This document shows, in pieces, positions 25,050-34,022 of a stretch of 34,100 nt of DNA (position 1 is its first letter; each line of letters starts with the position of its first letter). Source of the DNA: Eshraghiella sp964576255 (lineage in GTDB: Bacteria; Bacillota; Clostridia; Lachnospirales; Lachnospiraceae); NCBI GenBank assembly GCA_964576255.1, contig CAZNUK010000017.1, positions 1-34,100 of the forward strand, read 5' to 3'. Under the pieces are notes generated by a model. The model made no database searches, was not told the DNA's origin, and saw only the letters and a list, made by a program, of their open reading frames with translations. Made by a program: the position numbers and the translations under genes.

Positions 25050-25745
25050 ATGTCAAAACTTAATAAAAAGGACTATGATGATTTACCATATGAAAAATGC
25101 ATCCGTCTGGGCCCCGGCGCGCTAACCAATGCAGAGCTTCTGGCAGTAATAATAAGGACAGGTACTTTACGACATAACTGTCTTGAGATTGCTGAGAATC
25201 TTCTCAAAAAAGCCGGTGAACAAGGTTTGTTAGGTCTTAAACACCTGACTCTTAAGGATTTTATGTCAATCGATGGAATCGGCACAGTTAAAGCAGTTAT
25301 GCTTGCCTGTGTGGGGGAGCTTTCCAGTAGAATTGCCAAAAGTGCTTTTCCTAAGAAACCTTATTTCAACAAAGCCTCAGAAATAGCAGAGTATTATATG
25401 GAGGATTTAAGGCATCTCAATCGGGAAAAGCTTATTCTTATGCTTCTTGATAACAAATGCCGTTTAATCAGGGATATAACGCTTTCCATTGGCTCTGTTA
25501 ATCAGACCATTGTATCATCGAGGGATGTGTATATGGAAGCACTTAAACACGGTGCCGTGTATATCGTTCTCGTGCATAACCATCCTAGTGGCGATTCCAC
25601 ACCAAGTCATAATGATTTGGATTGTACCAGACAAATTTTTGACGCGGGACAATTGATTGGAATTCCCTTAATCGACCATATTATCATAGGAGATAATAAT
25701 TATTATAGTTTTAATGAAAGAGAGCTTTTAAGAAAGGATAACTAA
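25050..25745 (+). CDS. radC: RadC/YsxA family JAB-domain protein
   Basis: A 231-residue protein with an N-terminal helix-hairpin-helix segment (S-I-D-G-I-G-T-V-K-A near 71-80) and a C-terminal JAMM/MPN domain. The metal motif is complete: H176-N-H178-P, S186 and D189, with the family's V-H-N-H-P-S-G-D. Despite its name, a direct DNA-repair role is not established. ATG 25050 has GAGGT just upstream. Its position immediately before mreB matches the radC-mreB-mreC-mreD order common in Firmicutes. Confidence 0.95.
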   Translation: MSKLNKKDYDDLPYEKCIRLGPGALTNAELLAVIIRTGTLRHNCLEIAENLLKKAGEQGLLGLKHLTLKDFMSIDGIGTVKAVMLACVGELSSRIAKSAFPKKPYFNKASEIAEYYMEDLRHLNREKLILMLLDNKCRLIRDITLSIGSVNQTIVSSRDVYMEALKHGAVYIVLVHNHPSGDSTPSHNDLDCTRQIFDAGQLIGIPLIDHIIIGDNNYYSFNERELLRKDN

Positions 25746-25746
25746 A

Positions 25747-26769
25747 ATGGGACGTAACATATACGGACTGGACATTGGTACCAGTAATATTAAAATATAT
25801 TCCAAAGAAAATAATAAAATACTTAACGAAAAGAACATTATTGCAATTGCAGATAAAAAGACTTTATATGCCTTTGGTGACGAGGCCTTTGAAATGCATG
25901 AAAAAGCGCCTTCCAATATTGAGGTATCATTTCCAGTTAAATATGGTGTAATTGCTCATTTTGATAATATGCAACAGCTTCTTATGGAATTTATCCATAA
26001 AATCAGCCGGCAGAACAAAAAATTCGTACCGGCAGACTACTATATTGCTGTACCAACAGGAATTACAGAAGTTGAAAAACGTGCATTTTTGGAACTTATC
26101 AGAGATTCTAAGTTGAGAGCCAAAAAAATTATGATAATTAACAAACCTGTTGCTGATGCTGTGGGAGCAGGAGTTGAGGTTAATGATGCCAGAGGTATCA
26201 TGGTAGTTAATATAGGTGCTGACACAACTGAAATCTCTATTTTATCCCTTGGTGGTATTGTTTTAAGCAAATCCATCAAATTCGGTGGTAATAAGCTCGA
26301 TGAGGCTATTATTTCAGCTGTACGTAAGCATTACAATCTTGTAATCGGTGCTAAGACCGCAGAATCCATTAAATTTGAACTTGGGAACGCAATTAAAGAG
26401 AAGGAACGCTTTGTTAATGTATACGGAAGACATATCGTTACCGGATTACCAACCAAATGCGACATTTCTTCTGATGTTGTATATGACTGTATGATTGATT
26501 TTATTCATCAGATTATAGACTCAATGAAAATAATTTTAGAGAGAACTCCGCCGGAATTAGCAGCGGATATTATTGATACAGGAATATATCTTACCGGTGG
26601 TTCTTCAGCAATTAAAGGTCTTGCCAAATTAATCAATTCCGAGACCGAATTACATGTTAATGTTACGGAAGAACCGTCCGAATGTGTTCTTCGTGGAATT
26701 AAAATGATTATCGAGACTCCAAAATATAACGATATTGCTTATGTTCCAAAGACTCGAATTATTGATTAA
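25747..26769 (+). CDS. mreB: Rod shape-determining protein MreB
   Basis: A 340-residue actin-fold ATPase that forms membrane filaments guiding lateral cell-wall synthesis. Phosphate-binding motifs are visible: G-L-D-I-G-T-S-N at 7-14, V-V-N-I-G-A-D-T-T-E-I near 156-166, and L-T-G-G-S-S-A-I near 281-288, with the P-T-G-I-T-E-V-E-K-R segment near 99-108. It starts one base after the radC stop, with AAGGA upstream, and heads the mreBCD-mrdA series. Confidence 0.95.
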   Translation: MGRNIYGLDIGTSNIKIYSKENNKILNEKNIIAIADKKTLYAFGDEAFEMHEKAPSNIEVSFPVKYGVIAHFDNMQQLLMEFIHKISRQNKKFVPADYYIAVPTGITEVEKRAFLELIRDSKLRAKKIMIINKPVADAVGAGVEVNDARGIMVVNIGADTTEISILSLGGIVLSKSIKFGGNKLDEAIISAVRKHYNLVIGAKTAESIKFELGNAIKEKERFVNVYGRHIVTGLPTKCDISSDVVYDCMIDFIHQIIDSMKIILERTPPELAADIIDTGIYLTGGSSAIKGLAKLINSETELHVNVTEEPSECVLRGIKMIIETPKYNDIAYVPKTRIID

Positions 26770-26781
26770 TGGGAATTAATT

Positions 26782-27633
26782 ATGAAAAAGAAATTAAAAA
26801 ATATTTTTTCTTCCAAAATATGGCTTACAATACTGACAGGTATATGTCTTGTGTTTATCGGACTTTCGTTTTTTACGGATATTTTTACCAATCCATTACA
26901 AAACGCTGCCTCCAGTATTATTGTTCCACTTCAGAAGGGTGTTAACGGTATAGGCCTGTGGCTTAATGAAAAAAGTGAACTATTACAATCAATTGAAGCG
27001 CTTCAGAAGGAAAATGACCAGTTAAAAGAGCAGATAGATGTTCTGTCTCAGGATAGAATGATGACTCTTAAGGATCAGGTTGAGTTAGAACAGCTCAGAG
27101 AGTTATATGAATTGGATCAGACCTATTCAGAATTTAATAAAATCGGTGCGAATGTTATTGCCCGTAATTCTGACAACTGGTACAGTACTTTTACAATTGA
27201 CAAAGGCTCCAAGGACGGCATCTGCGTGGATATGAATGTAATTGCAGGTAATGGTCTTGTGGGTCTTGTTGTTGAGGTTGCTGATAATTATTCCATTGTC
27301 CGCTCCATTATAGATGATTCCAGCAAAGTAAGTGCCATGCTTCTTAACACCTCGGATGTCTGTACCATTAGTGGAGATTTAATGTTAATGGAAGAGGGGT
27401 ATATTAAATTCCAGTATATGGATGGCTCCGTTAAAATTAAGGACGGAGATATGCTTATCACCTCTAATATAAGTGAAAAATACCACGAGGGTATTTTTAT
27501 AGGCTATGCCAAGGATGTAACCATGGACAGTAATAATATTACACAATCAGGATATGTGGTTCCCGCTGTGGATTTTAAACATATTCAGAAGGTTCTGGTT
27601 ATTTTAGACCAGAAAACCATTATAGAAAAGTAG
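26782..27633 (+). CDS. mreC: Rod shape-determining protein MreC
   Basis: A 283-residue bitopic protein. A membrane helix lies at about residues 13-32 (I-W-L-T-I-L-T-G-I-C-L-V-F-I-G-L-S-F-F), a coiled coil at about 68-115 (S-I-E-A-L-Q-K-E-N-D-Q-L-K-E-Q-I-D), and the extracellular beta-domain beyond with V-I-A-R-N-S-D-N-W-Y, K-G-S-K-D-G-I and V-I-A-G-N-G-L-V-G. It links MreB filaments to PBP2 and RodA in the elongasome. It sits 12 bases after mreB and 11 before mreD. Confidence 0.95.
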   Translation: MKKKLKNIFSSKIWLTILTGICLVFIGLSFFTDIFTNPLQNAASSIIVPLQKGVNGIGLWLNEKSELLQSIEALQKENDQLKEQIDVLSQDRMMTLKDQVELEQLRELYELDQTYSEFNKIGANVIARNSDNWYSTFTIDKGSKDGICVDMNVIAGNGLVGLVVEVADNYSIVRSIIDDSSKVSAMLLNTSDVCTISGDLMLMEEGYIKFQYMDGSVKIKDGDMLITSNISEKYHEGIFIGYAKDVTMDSNNITQSGYVVPAVDFKHIQKVLVILDQKTIIEK

Positions 27634-27644
27634 GGTGCTTGTAA

Positions 27645-28181
27645 TTGAGACGATTTATTATCAGTTTCTTTTCAATAATTATTTTATACGTATTTCAGAC
27701 CACAGTTTTTACCATTTATCTTTCCATAGGCGGAATAACTCCTAATCTGATTCTGATGTTTGCCTGCATCGTGGGTTTTATGAGAGGAAGACGTTCCGGA
27801 ATGCTCACCGGCTTCTTCGGTGGGATGTTGGTGGATGTTATGAGTGGAGGAATAGTAGGTCTTTCACCATTAATATATTTGCTTGCAGGATATTTTAATG
27901 GTTTATTCTACAAAGAATATTCCAAAGAACAGCTTTTACTTCCAATAAGTCTCGTTGCTTTATGTGATTTTGGCTACGGAATTTTGTTTTATTTCTTCCA
28001 TTTTCTTTTTAGAAACAGATTGAATTTTGGACATTATTTTATAAAAATAATTATTCCCGAGGTTGTATACACTGTTGTAATTACAATCTTTGCATACCTT
28101 TTGGTATATTTTATTAATCGCAAGCTTGATTATATAGACAGAAAGAGGTCCGCAAGAAATGTTCATAGAAACAATACTTGA
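27645..28181 (+). CDS. mreD: Rod shape-determining protein MreD
   Basis: A 178-residue integral membrane protein with about five or six hydrophobic helices, starting at TTG 27645 after GGGTG. Family features include an N-terminal F-I-I-S-F-F-S-I-I-I-L-Y-V-F-Q helix, P-N-L-I-L-M-F-A-C-I-V-G-F-M-R-G-R-R-S-G near 34-53 and the G-G-M-L-V-D-V-M-S-G turn. It works with MreC in the elongasome. The 3' end overlaps the mrdA start by 23 bases, so translation of the two is likely coupled. Confidence 0.93.
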   Translation: MRRFIISFFSIIILYVFQTTVFTIYLSIGGITPNLILMFACIVGFMRGRRSGMLTGFFGGMLVDVMSGGIVGLSPLIYLLAGYFNGLFYKEYSKEQLLLPISLVALCDFGYGILFYFFHFLFRNRLNFGHYFIKIIIPEVVYTVVITIFAYLLVYFINRKLDYIDRKRSARNVHRNNT

Positions 28182-31011
28182 TTTTTTTAAAGAATTAAGC
28201 TTCATACTTAAAAAGATAATTACATCAAGAGTCGCTCCATTTATAATAGTGGCACTGGCTCTTTTTGGTGTTTTAGTATATCGTTTGTTCGTCTTACAGA
28301 TTGTTAATGGCGAGAACTACAGCTTAAGCTACAACCTCAAAGCGGAGAAAACTGTTGTCAAAGATGGTTACAGAGGTAATATCTACGATGCCAACGGTGA
28401 GCTTTTAGCGTACAGTGAGCTTGCATATTCCGTTGTTATTGAGGACTGTGGTTATTATGAATCCACCAAAGTCAAACACGAAACCTTAAATTCCATTATA
28501 AGCAATATGGTTACCATAATTGAAGAGCATGGTGATTCAATTGACTATGATTTTCAGATTGATTATACCAGTGGCAGATATGTTTACAATGTTTCGGATA
28601 ATGCCTTACTAAGGTTTTTAAGAGATATTTATGGTCACTCCAACATAAGTGATTTAACTGATGAGGAGCGAAATGCCACTGTCTCAGATGTTGTTGAATA
28701 TCTGAAGGAACGTTATAAAATAAATCAGCCTGCCAAGGAAGGAGAAGAACCAACCACTGTCTATGACGATGAAATGGTTCTTAAGATTATATATATCCGT
28801 TACAATCTTGCAGCTAATTCATACAAAAGATATATCTCCTTTAAAGTTGCAACTAATGTGTCTGATACCACAATGGCTTCCATTTTGGAAAATTCAGACA
28901 TATTAACCGGTGTAACAATAGAAGAGGACTATATCAGAAAATATAATTACAGCACTTATATAGCTCACATTGTTGGCTATACCGGTAAAATTAACAGCAC
29001 TGAGCTTTCTGAGCTTCAGCTTATTGATTCCAGTTATGAAGCTAATGATATAATTGGTAAATCCGGAATTGAAGCGGAATTTGAGACCTTACTTGCAGGT
29101 AAAAAAGGCTACGAAACCATTCTTGTAGATAATGTAGGACGAGTAATGGAAGTAATTGAGACCGTTGACGCAACTGTGGGAAGCGATGTATATCTGACCA
29201 TTGATGTTGAGCTTCAAAAGGAAGTGTACGAACTACTTGAAAGACGTCTTGCAGAAACCCTGGTTTCAAGAATTGTTAATTCAGATTCGGACAGGGATGG
29301 GAACAACATTGTTATTCCTATTACAGATGTGTGTGCAGCTCTCATTAACAATAACAAAATTGATATAGATTTAATCCAAACCTCCGAGACAGAAGCAGCA
29401 ATTACGGTATATACAACATTTTCCCAGCATCGAGCACTTATGTTATTGCAGGTTGAAACTGAGCTTAATGGTACAACTCCACATAATGCTTTGCCAGAGG
29501 ACATCGGTGAAAGCATTAAAAGGCTTAGAACCTTACTAATTGAAACTGATATTCTCGACAGCACCAAGATTAATTCCCAGGAGGAAATTCAGCAGCAGTG
29601 GAGTAATGGAACAATTTCATTTAAAGAGTATCTGGAGGGTGCAATAGCTCTTGACTGGGTTAATATTCATAATTTGGATGTTTCCAACCAGTATCCCACT
29701 GAAGAAGAGGTTATAAATGCTGTAATTAAAGAAGGACTTTCGCTTCTTGATAAGGATAGGGATTTTGATAAAATGATTTATAACAATCTTATCACTCATC
29801 ACACTATCTCCAACAAAAACATTTGCCTTATTTTAATGGAGCAGGGTAAAATCAATTATACCGAGTCTGAATATGTTACAATTCAAAATGGCGGTTCGGT
29901 GTATGATTTTCTTATAAATAAAATAAAAACGCTTGAAATAACACCTGCTGAACTGGCCCTTGACCCTTGTTCAGGTGCCTGTGTTGTGGAAGACCCTAAT
30001 AACGGAAATATTCTTGCCATGGCAAGCTACCCAAGCTATGACATTAATTATTTTTCCGGAACAATTGATGCAGAATACTACGCAAGTCTTTTGGATGATG
30101 CATCCACACCACTTGTTAACAGAGTAACCCAGACCAAAATAGCTCCCGGTTCAACTTTTAAGCCGTTAATTGCTCTTGCAGCACTTAATGAGGGCGTTGT
30201 TTCACCTTCGGAAATAATAACTTGTGATGGAATATTTGATACAGTACTTCCAAGCATCAAATGTTCAGTATACCCTAATATGCATGATGGTCTTGATATG
30301 GAGAATGCCCTTGCACAATCTTGTAACGATTATTTCTGTGAATTAGGATATCGTTTGTGTATCAGCAGCGACGGAACACTGGATTTTAATTACGGACTTT
30401 CCTGCATTCAGAAATATGCTGAATTAATGGGCATATCCACTCCAACAGGAATACAGATATCCGAAACCACACCTCATGTTACTGATTACAATCCGGTAGC
30501 ATCAGCAATCGGTCAGGGTACCAATGCATACACCTGTTTAAACCTTGCAAGATACACCTCTACAATGGCAAACAGTGGTACTGTATATAACAGTTCCATA
30601 ATATCCAAAACTGTAGATGGTATTACAGGTGAAGAAACTGTTTATGAGCCGGTTATTGACCACGTTGTTACAATGGACCAAGGCATCTGGGACGCTGTTG
30701 CAGAAGGTATGAATGAAGTGCTTAATACAGCATATGCTCCAATCAAAGAAGGACTGCCGGGCACATTATATGCCAAGTCCGGAACAGCCGAAGAAAATAA
30801 AAACCGTGCCAACCATGCTTGTTTTATATATTACAGTAAAGACTACGAGGGGAATCCTGATTTGGTGGTAACAACTATGTTGCCTAACGCATACGCTGCT
30901 GTTAATGCCGGCGTTATGTGTTATTATGCCATGGCTGCATACTATGACGTGGAGCTTCCAAGCGAAATGTACCACAATTATGCCACATCATCATTCCAGA
31001 TTGTAGAATAA
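28159..31011 (+). CDS. mrdA: Penicillin-binding protein 2 (elongasome transpeptidase), with large insertion
   Basis: A 950-residue class B PBP that cross-links peptidoglycan in cell elongation. It has an N-terminal membrane helix at about 26-46 and a dimerisation domain that includes G-Y-R-G-N-I-Y-D-A-N-G. The catalytic triad of motifs is S665-T-F-K668, S721-C-N723 and K873-S-G875. Typical PBP2 proteins are 600-700 residues; here about 240 residues are inserted between T-I-D-V-E-L-Q-K (near 347) and G-A-C-V-V-E-D-P (near 606), at the edge of the transpeptidase domain. ATG 28159 overlaps mreD and follows AGAGGT. The frame is unbroken, so the extra length is real. Confidence 0.95.
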   Translation: MFIETILDFFKELSFILKKIITSRVAPFIIVALALFGVLVYRLFVLQIVNGENYSLSYNLKAEKTVVKDGYRGNIYDANGELLAYSELAYSVVIEDCGYYESTKVKHETLNSIISNMVTIIEEHGDSIDYDFQIDYTSGRYVYNVSDNALLRFLRDIYGHSNISDLTDEERNATVSDVVEYLKERYKINQPAKEGEEPTTVYDDEMVLKIIYIRYNLAANSYKRYISFKVATNVSDTTMASILENSDILTGVTIEEDYIRKYNYSTYIAHIVGYTGKINSTELSELQLIDSSYEANDIIGKSGIEAEFETLLAGKKGYETILVDNVGRVMEVIETVDATVGSDVYLTIDVELQKEVYELLERRLAETLVSRIVNSDSDRDGNNIVIPITDVCAALINNNKIDIDLIQTSETEAAITVYTTFSQHRALMLLQVETELNGTTPHNALPEDIGESIKRLRTLLIETDILDSTKINSQEEIQQQWSNGTISFKEYLEGAIALDWVNIHNLDVSNQYPTEEEVINAVIKEGLSLLDKDRDFDKMIYNNLITHHTISNKNICLILMEQGKINYTESEYVTIQNGGSVYDFLINKIKTLEITPAELALDPCSGACVVEDPNNGNILAMASYPSYDINYFSGTIDAEYYASLLDDASTPLVNRVTQTKIAPGSTFKPLIALAALNEGVVSPSEIITCDGIFDTVLPSIKCSVYPNMHDGLDMENALAQSCNDYFCELGYRLCISSDGTLDFNYGLSCIQKYAELMGISTPTGIQISETTPHVTDYNPVASAIGQGTNAYTCLNLARYTSTMANSGTVYNSSIISKTVDGITGEETVYEPVIDHVVTMDQGIWDAVAEGMNEVLNTAYAPIKEGLPGTLYAKSGTAEENKNRANHACFIYYSKDYEGNPDLVVTTMLPNAYAAVNAGVMCYYAMAAYYDVELPSEMYHNYATSSFQIVE

Positions 31012-31025
31012 AGGAGGTAAAAACT

Positions 31026-31697
31026 GTGAATAATTCAGTTGTAATCAAGGGAAATAAATATGGAATTGTAATTCAAATGGATAAAAATATATCCTTTGAA
31101 GAGCTCAAAACCGGTCTTGTTGAAAAATTTAAAAGTGCAGCCAAATTCTTTGACAAAGCAAATATGGCGGTTTCTTTTGAGGGAAGAACCCTCTCAGCAG
31201 ATGAAGAAAGAGAAATTCTTCAGATTATTGCAGACAACTCTGACCTTAATATTGTATGTGTAATCGATAATGACGAGCTCAAAGAAAAAATGTTCAAAAA
31301 AGCCGTAGAAGATAAGCTTGAAGAATTATCCGCACAGACTGGAAGATTTTATAAAGGAACCCTTCGTTCCGGTCAGCAGTTAGAATCCGAAAGCAGTATT
31401 ATTATTTTAGGAGATATTAATCCGGGTGCCAAGGTTATTGCTAAGGGTAACATTATAATTTTGGGAGCTTTAAAAGGAACCGTATATGCCGGTGCCAATG
31501 GTAATGACGAAGCTTTTGTCGTAGCTCTTGAGATGGCACCTATACAAATCAGAATCGGTGATACCATTGCAAGATGCAACGATTCCGGCGGAAGAGTTAA
31601 GCCTATCGGCCCGGATCCAATGATAGCTTTTGTCGAAGATGAAAACATCTATATCGAAAAACTTGATAAAAATGTTTTAGATGACATTAAGTTGTAA
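31026..31697 (+). CDS. minC: Septum site-determining protein MinC
   Basis: A 223-residue inhibitor of FtsZ polymerisation. GTG 31026 is supported by AAGGAGGT at 31012-31019. An N-terminal FtsZ-binding domain is followed by a linker (R-F-Y-K-G-T-L-R-S-G-Q), then the C-terminal beta-helix with G-D-I-N-P-G-A-K-V-I-A-K-G-N-I-I-I-L-G-A-L-K-G-T-type turns near 135-160, which binds MinD. It lies 14 bases after mrdA and so is probably read with the mre genes; minD has an additional promoter. Confidence 0.95.
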   Translation: MNNSVVIKGNKYGIVIQMDKNISFEELKTGLVEKFKSAAKFFDKANMAVSFEGRTLSADEEREILQIIADNSDLNIVCVIDNDELKEKMFKKAVEDKLEELSAQTGRFYKGTLRSGQQLESESSIIILGDINPGAKVIAKGNIIILGALKGTVYAGANGNDEAFVVALEMAPIQIRIGDTIARCNDSGGRVKPIGPDPMIAFVEDENIYIEKLDKNVLDDIKL

Positions 31698-31714
31698 ATT
31701 TTTTCAAAAAAACA

Positions 31715-31743
31715 TTGAAAATGACCACAAAAACTTGCATAAT
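31715..31743 (+). promoter_or_regulatory. Candidate sigma-A promoter for minD-minE
   Basis: TTGAAA at 31715-31720 and CATAAT at 31738-31743 are 17 bases apart in the 77-base gap between minC and minD. The predicted start would lie about 25 bases before the minD ATG. Each hexamer matches consensus at four or five positions. Confidence 0.5.
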
Positions 31744-31774
31744 ATATATGATTATTTAAATCGGAGGAATTGAA

Positions 31775-32560
31775 ATGAGTGAAGTAATAGTTGTTACATC
31801 AGGAAAAGGTGGTGTAGGTAAGACTACAACATCCGCTAACGTAGGAACAGGTCTTGCCAAATTAAACAAAAAGGTAGTGTTAATCGATACAGATATCGGA
31901 CTTAGAAACCTTGACGTGGTAATGGGTCTTGAAAATAGAATCGTATACAATCTTGTAGATGTTATTGAAGGAAATTGCCGTATTAAACAGGCATTAATCA
32001 AGGATAAGAGATATGCTAATCTCTATCTTCTTCCATCAGCTCAGACTAAGGACAAGAATTCTGTAACACCTGAGCAGATGAAGAAATTAACCGACGAACT
32101 TAAGGAAGAATTTGATTACATAATTCTTGACTGTCCTGCCGGTATTGAACAGGGCTTCAAGAATGCTATTGCAGGTGCTGACAGAGCATTGGTAGTTACC
32201 ACACCTGAAGTATCTGCAATCAGGGATGCTGATAGAATCATTGGCTTACTTGAAGCTAATGAAATCGGCAAAACAGACTTAATTGTTAACAGAATCCGTA
32301 TGGATATGGTTAAAAAAGGTGATATGATGTCAATTGAAGACGTTGTAGATATCCTTTCTATAGACCTTATCGGTGCAGTTCCTGATGATGAGAACATTGT
32401 AATTTCAACTAATCAGGGTGACCCTCTTGTTGGTTCAGATGCTATGGCAGGAAAAGCTTATATGAACATTTGTAAGCGTATCTTAGGTGAGGAAGTTCCT
32501 TTACTTGATTTGGACGCTAAGAATGGTTTCTGGGCAAAATTGTTCAAAAAGAAAAACTAA
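31775..32560 (+). CDS. minD: Septum site-determining protein MinD
   Basis: A 261-residue membrane-associated ATPase that recruits MinC and, with MinE, positions the division site. It has the deviant Walker A motif G-K-G-G-V-G-K-T-T at 10-18, D-T-D-I-G-L-R-N-L-D near 38-47 and D-C-P-A-G-I near 118-123. The C-terminal amphipathic tail (F-W-A-K-L-F-K-K-K) is the membrane-targeting sequence. ATG 31775 follows GGAGGA. minE begins 16 bases after the stop. Confidence 0.97.
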   Translation: MSEVIVVTSGKGGVGKTTTSANVGTGLAKLNKKVVLIDTDIGLRNLDVVMGLENRIVYNLVDVIEGNCRIKQALIKDKRYANLYLLPSAQTKDKNSVTPEQMKKLTDELKEEFDYIILDCPAGIEQGFKNAIAGADRALVVTTPEVSAIRDADRIIGLLEANEIGKTDLIVNRIRMDMVKKGDMMSIEDVVDILSIDLIGAVPDDENIVISTNQGDPLVGSDAMAGKAYMNICKRILGEEVPLLDLDAKNGFWAKLFKKKN

Positions 32561-32576
32561 AGGGAGGAAGATTATA

Positions 32577-32846
32577 ATGGGTTTATTTGAAATGTTTAAG
32601 AAGAAAAATTCAGGAAACGTTGCAAAAGATCGTTTGAAGCTTCTTCTTGTATCAGACAGAGCAAACTGCTCACCGGATATCATGGAAATGATTAAGAATG
32701 ATATTATTAAGGTTATCAGCAAATATATGGAAATTGACGTTGAAGGACTTGATATTCAGATTACACAGACAGATTCCGATTCCAATAACGGCACTGTACC
32801 AGCATTATTTGCTAATATCCCTATCAAGGATTTAAATAGAAAATAA
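32577..32846 (+). CDS. minE: Cell division topological specificity factor MinE
   Basis: An 89-residue protein that stimulates MinD ATPase and drives Min oscillation. I choose ATG 32577, just after GGGAGGAAG; the open frame extends upstream into minD but that part is out of context. The N-terminal F-E-M-F-K-K-K region and the contact helix A-K-D-R-L-K-L-L-L-V-S-D-R are intact, followed by the dimerisation domain. Having MinE rather than relying on DivIVA alone suggests oscillating MinCDE, as in other clostridia. Confidence 0.95.
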   Translation: MGLFEMFKKKNSGNVAKDRLKLLLVSDRANCSPDIMEMIKNDIIKVISKYMEIDVEGLDIQITQTDSDSNNGTVPALFANIPIKDLNRK

Positions 32847-32864
32847 TTTAACCGGGTAGTACAC

Positions 32865-34022
32865 ATGCTCAAACATTTAAATTTCAAAATTAAATACTAC
32901 AATTGGAGATTATTATTCTGGGTGTTATGTTTAACTGCATTAGGTATAGTGCTTATCGGAAGTGCTGTACCCGGAGCAGGATACCAGTCTAAGCAGATTA
33001 TTGGTTTTGCAGGAAGTCTGGTTTTTATGCTGTTTCTTTCTGTAATTAGATATAACTCCTTACTAAAATTACACTGGTTAATATATGCCGCAACCATTGT
33101 TTTATTGGCTACTGTTTTATTATTTGGCAAGAACGTTAACGGCGCTACCAGATGGATAGAAATTACAGATTCAATCAGTGTTCAGCCGTCAGAATTTTCC
33201 AAAATACTGTTAATTGTATTTTGGGCATGGCTGTTTGGTCATAACCCGGATTTTCTTAAGAAATGGCGTAATTTTTTTATTGCCTGTGCATTGACAGCAG
33301 TACCTTTACTGTTAATTGTAAGTGAACCGGATTTGTCCACAACAATTCTTATTACTTTAATGTTTATTACAGCCCTTTTTATTTCGGGGCTTAGTTACAA
33401 AAAAATAGGAATTATTCTTGCTGTTATTGTGCCTGTCGCAGTCGGTCTGATTATATATGTACAGACTCCGAACCAGAAATTATTAAAGCCATATCAGCTT
33501 AAAAGAATTTTATCCTTTATTAATCCTGATGAATATGACGATTTAAGATATCAGCAGGACAATTCTGTACTTGCCATTGGTTCGGGGCAGCTTACCGGAA
33601 AAGGGTTATATAACGACAGTGCAGATTCAGTTAAGAACGGAAATTACTTGCTGGAACCACAGACTGACTTTATATTTTCCATTGTTGGAGAAGAAATGGG
33701 ATTTGTAGGCAGTATGATAGTTCTGGGATTGATTTTTTTGATTGCTACGGAATGCATAATAACCGGGTCCAGGGCGCCTAATTTGTCCGGACGAATAATA
33801 TGCTTTGGAGTGGCATCAATTATTGTTTTTCAATCATTTATTAACATCGGTGTTGCAACGGAATTACTTCCAAACACCGGTATTCCATTACCATTTGTAA
33901 GCTACGGACTCAGTTCCTTAGTGTCCATATACGCCGGTATTGGACTGGTACAAAGCGTGGAGATAAGTAGAAAAACAGCATTGGAGGGAAATAAAAATGA
34001 ACAGAGGGTTAATCGCGCATAA
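32865..34022 (+). CDS. rodA: Peptidoglycan glycosyltransferase RodA (FtsW/RodA/SpoVE family)
   Basis: A 385-residue polytopic SEDS-family polymerase that makes glycan strands with PBP2 during elongation. About ten membrane helices are visible, with the family motifs N-G-A-T-R-W-I-E near 92, Q-P-S-E-F-S-K near 106, E-P-D-L-S-T near 154 and the C-terminal G-I-P-L-P-F-V-S-Y-G near 337-346. The context of mre genes and mrdA favours RodA over FtsW. The start ATG 32865 has only a weak ribosome site. The 3' end overlaps mgsA by 26 bases. Confidence 0.92.
   Translation: MLKHLNFKIKYYNWRLLFWVLCLTALGIVLIGSAVPGAGYQSKQIIGFAGSLVFMLFLSVIRYNSLLKLHWLIYAATIVLLATVLLFGKNVNGATRWIEITDSISVQPSEFSKILLIVFWAWLFGHNPDFLKKWRNFFIACALTAVPLLLIVSEPDLSTTILITLMFITALFISGLSYKKIGIILAVIVPVAVGLIIYVQTPNQKLLKPYQLKRILSFINPDEYDDLRYQQDNSVLAIGSGQLTGKGLYNDSADSVKNGNYLLEPQTDFIFSIVGEEMGFVGSMIVLGLIFLIATECIITGSRAPNLSGRIICFGVASIIVFQSFINIGVATELLPNTGIPLPFVSYGLSSLVSIYAGIGLVQSVEISRKTALEGNKNEQRVNRA

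Noticed and set aside
28159..31011. The 950-residue PBP2 as a frameshift fusion or misread
   Set aside because: All three catalytic motifs are in one uninterrupted frame, and the extra length is internal rather than at an end.
32487..32576. Upstream extension of minE
   Set aside because: It overlaps minD; ATG 32577 has a strong ribosome site and gives the normal MinE N-terminus.
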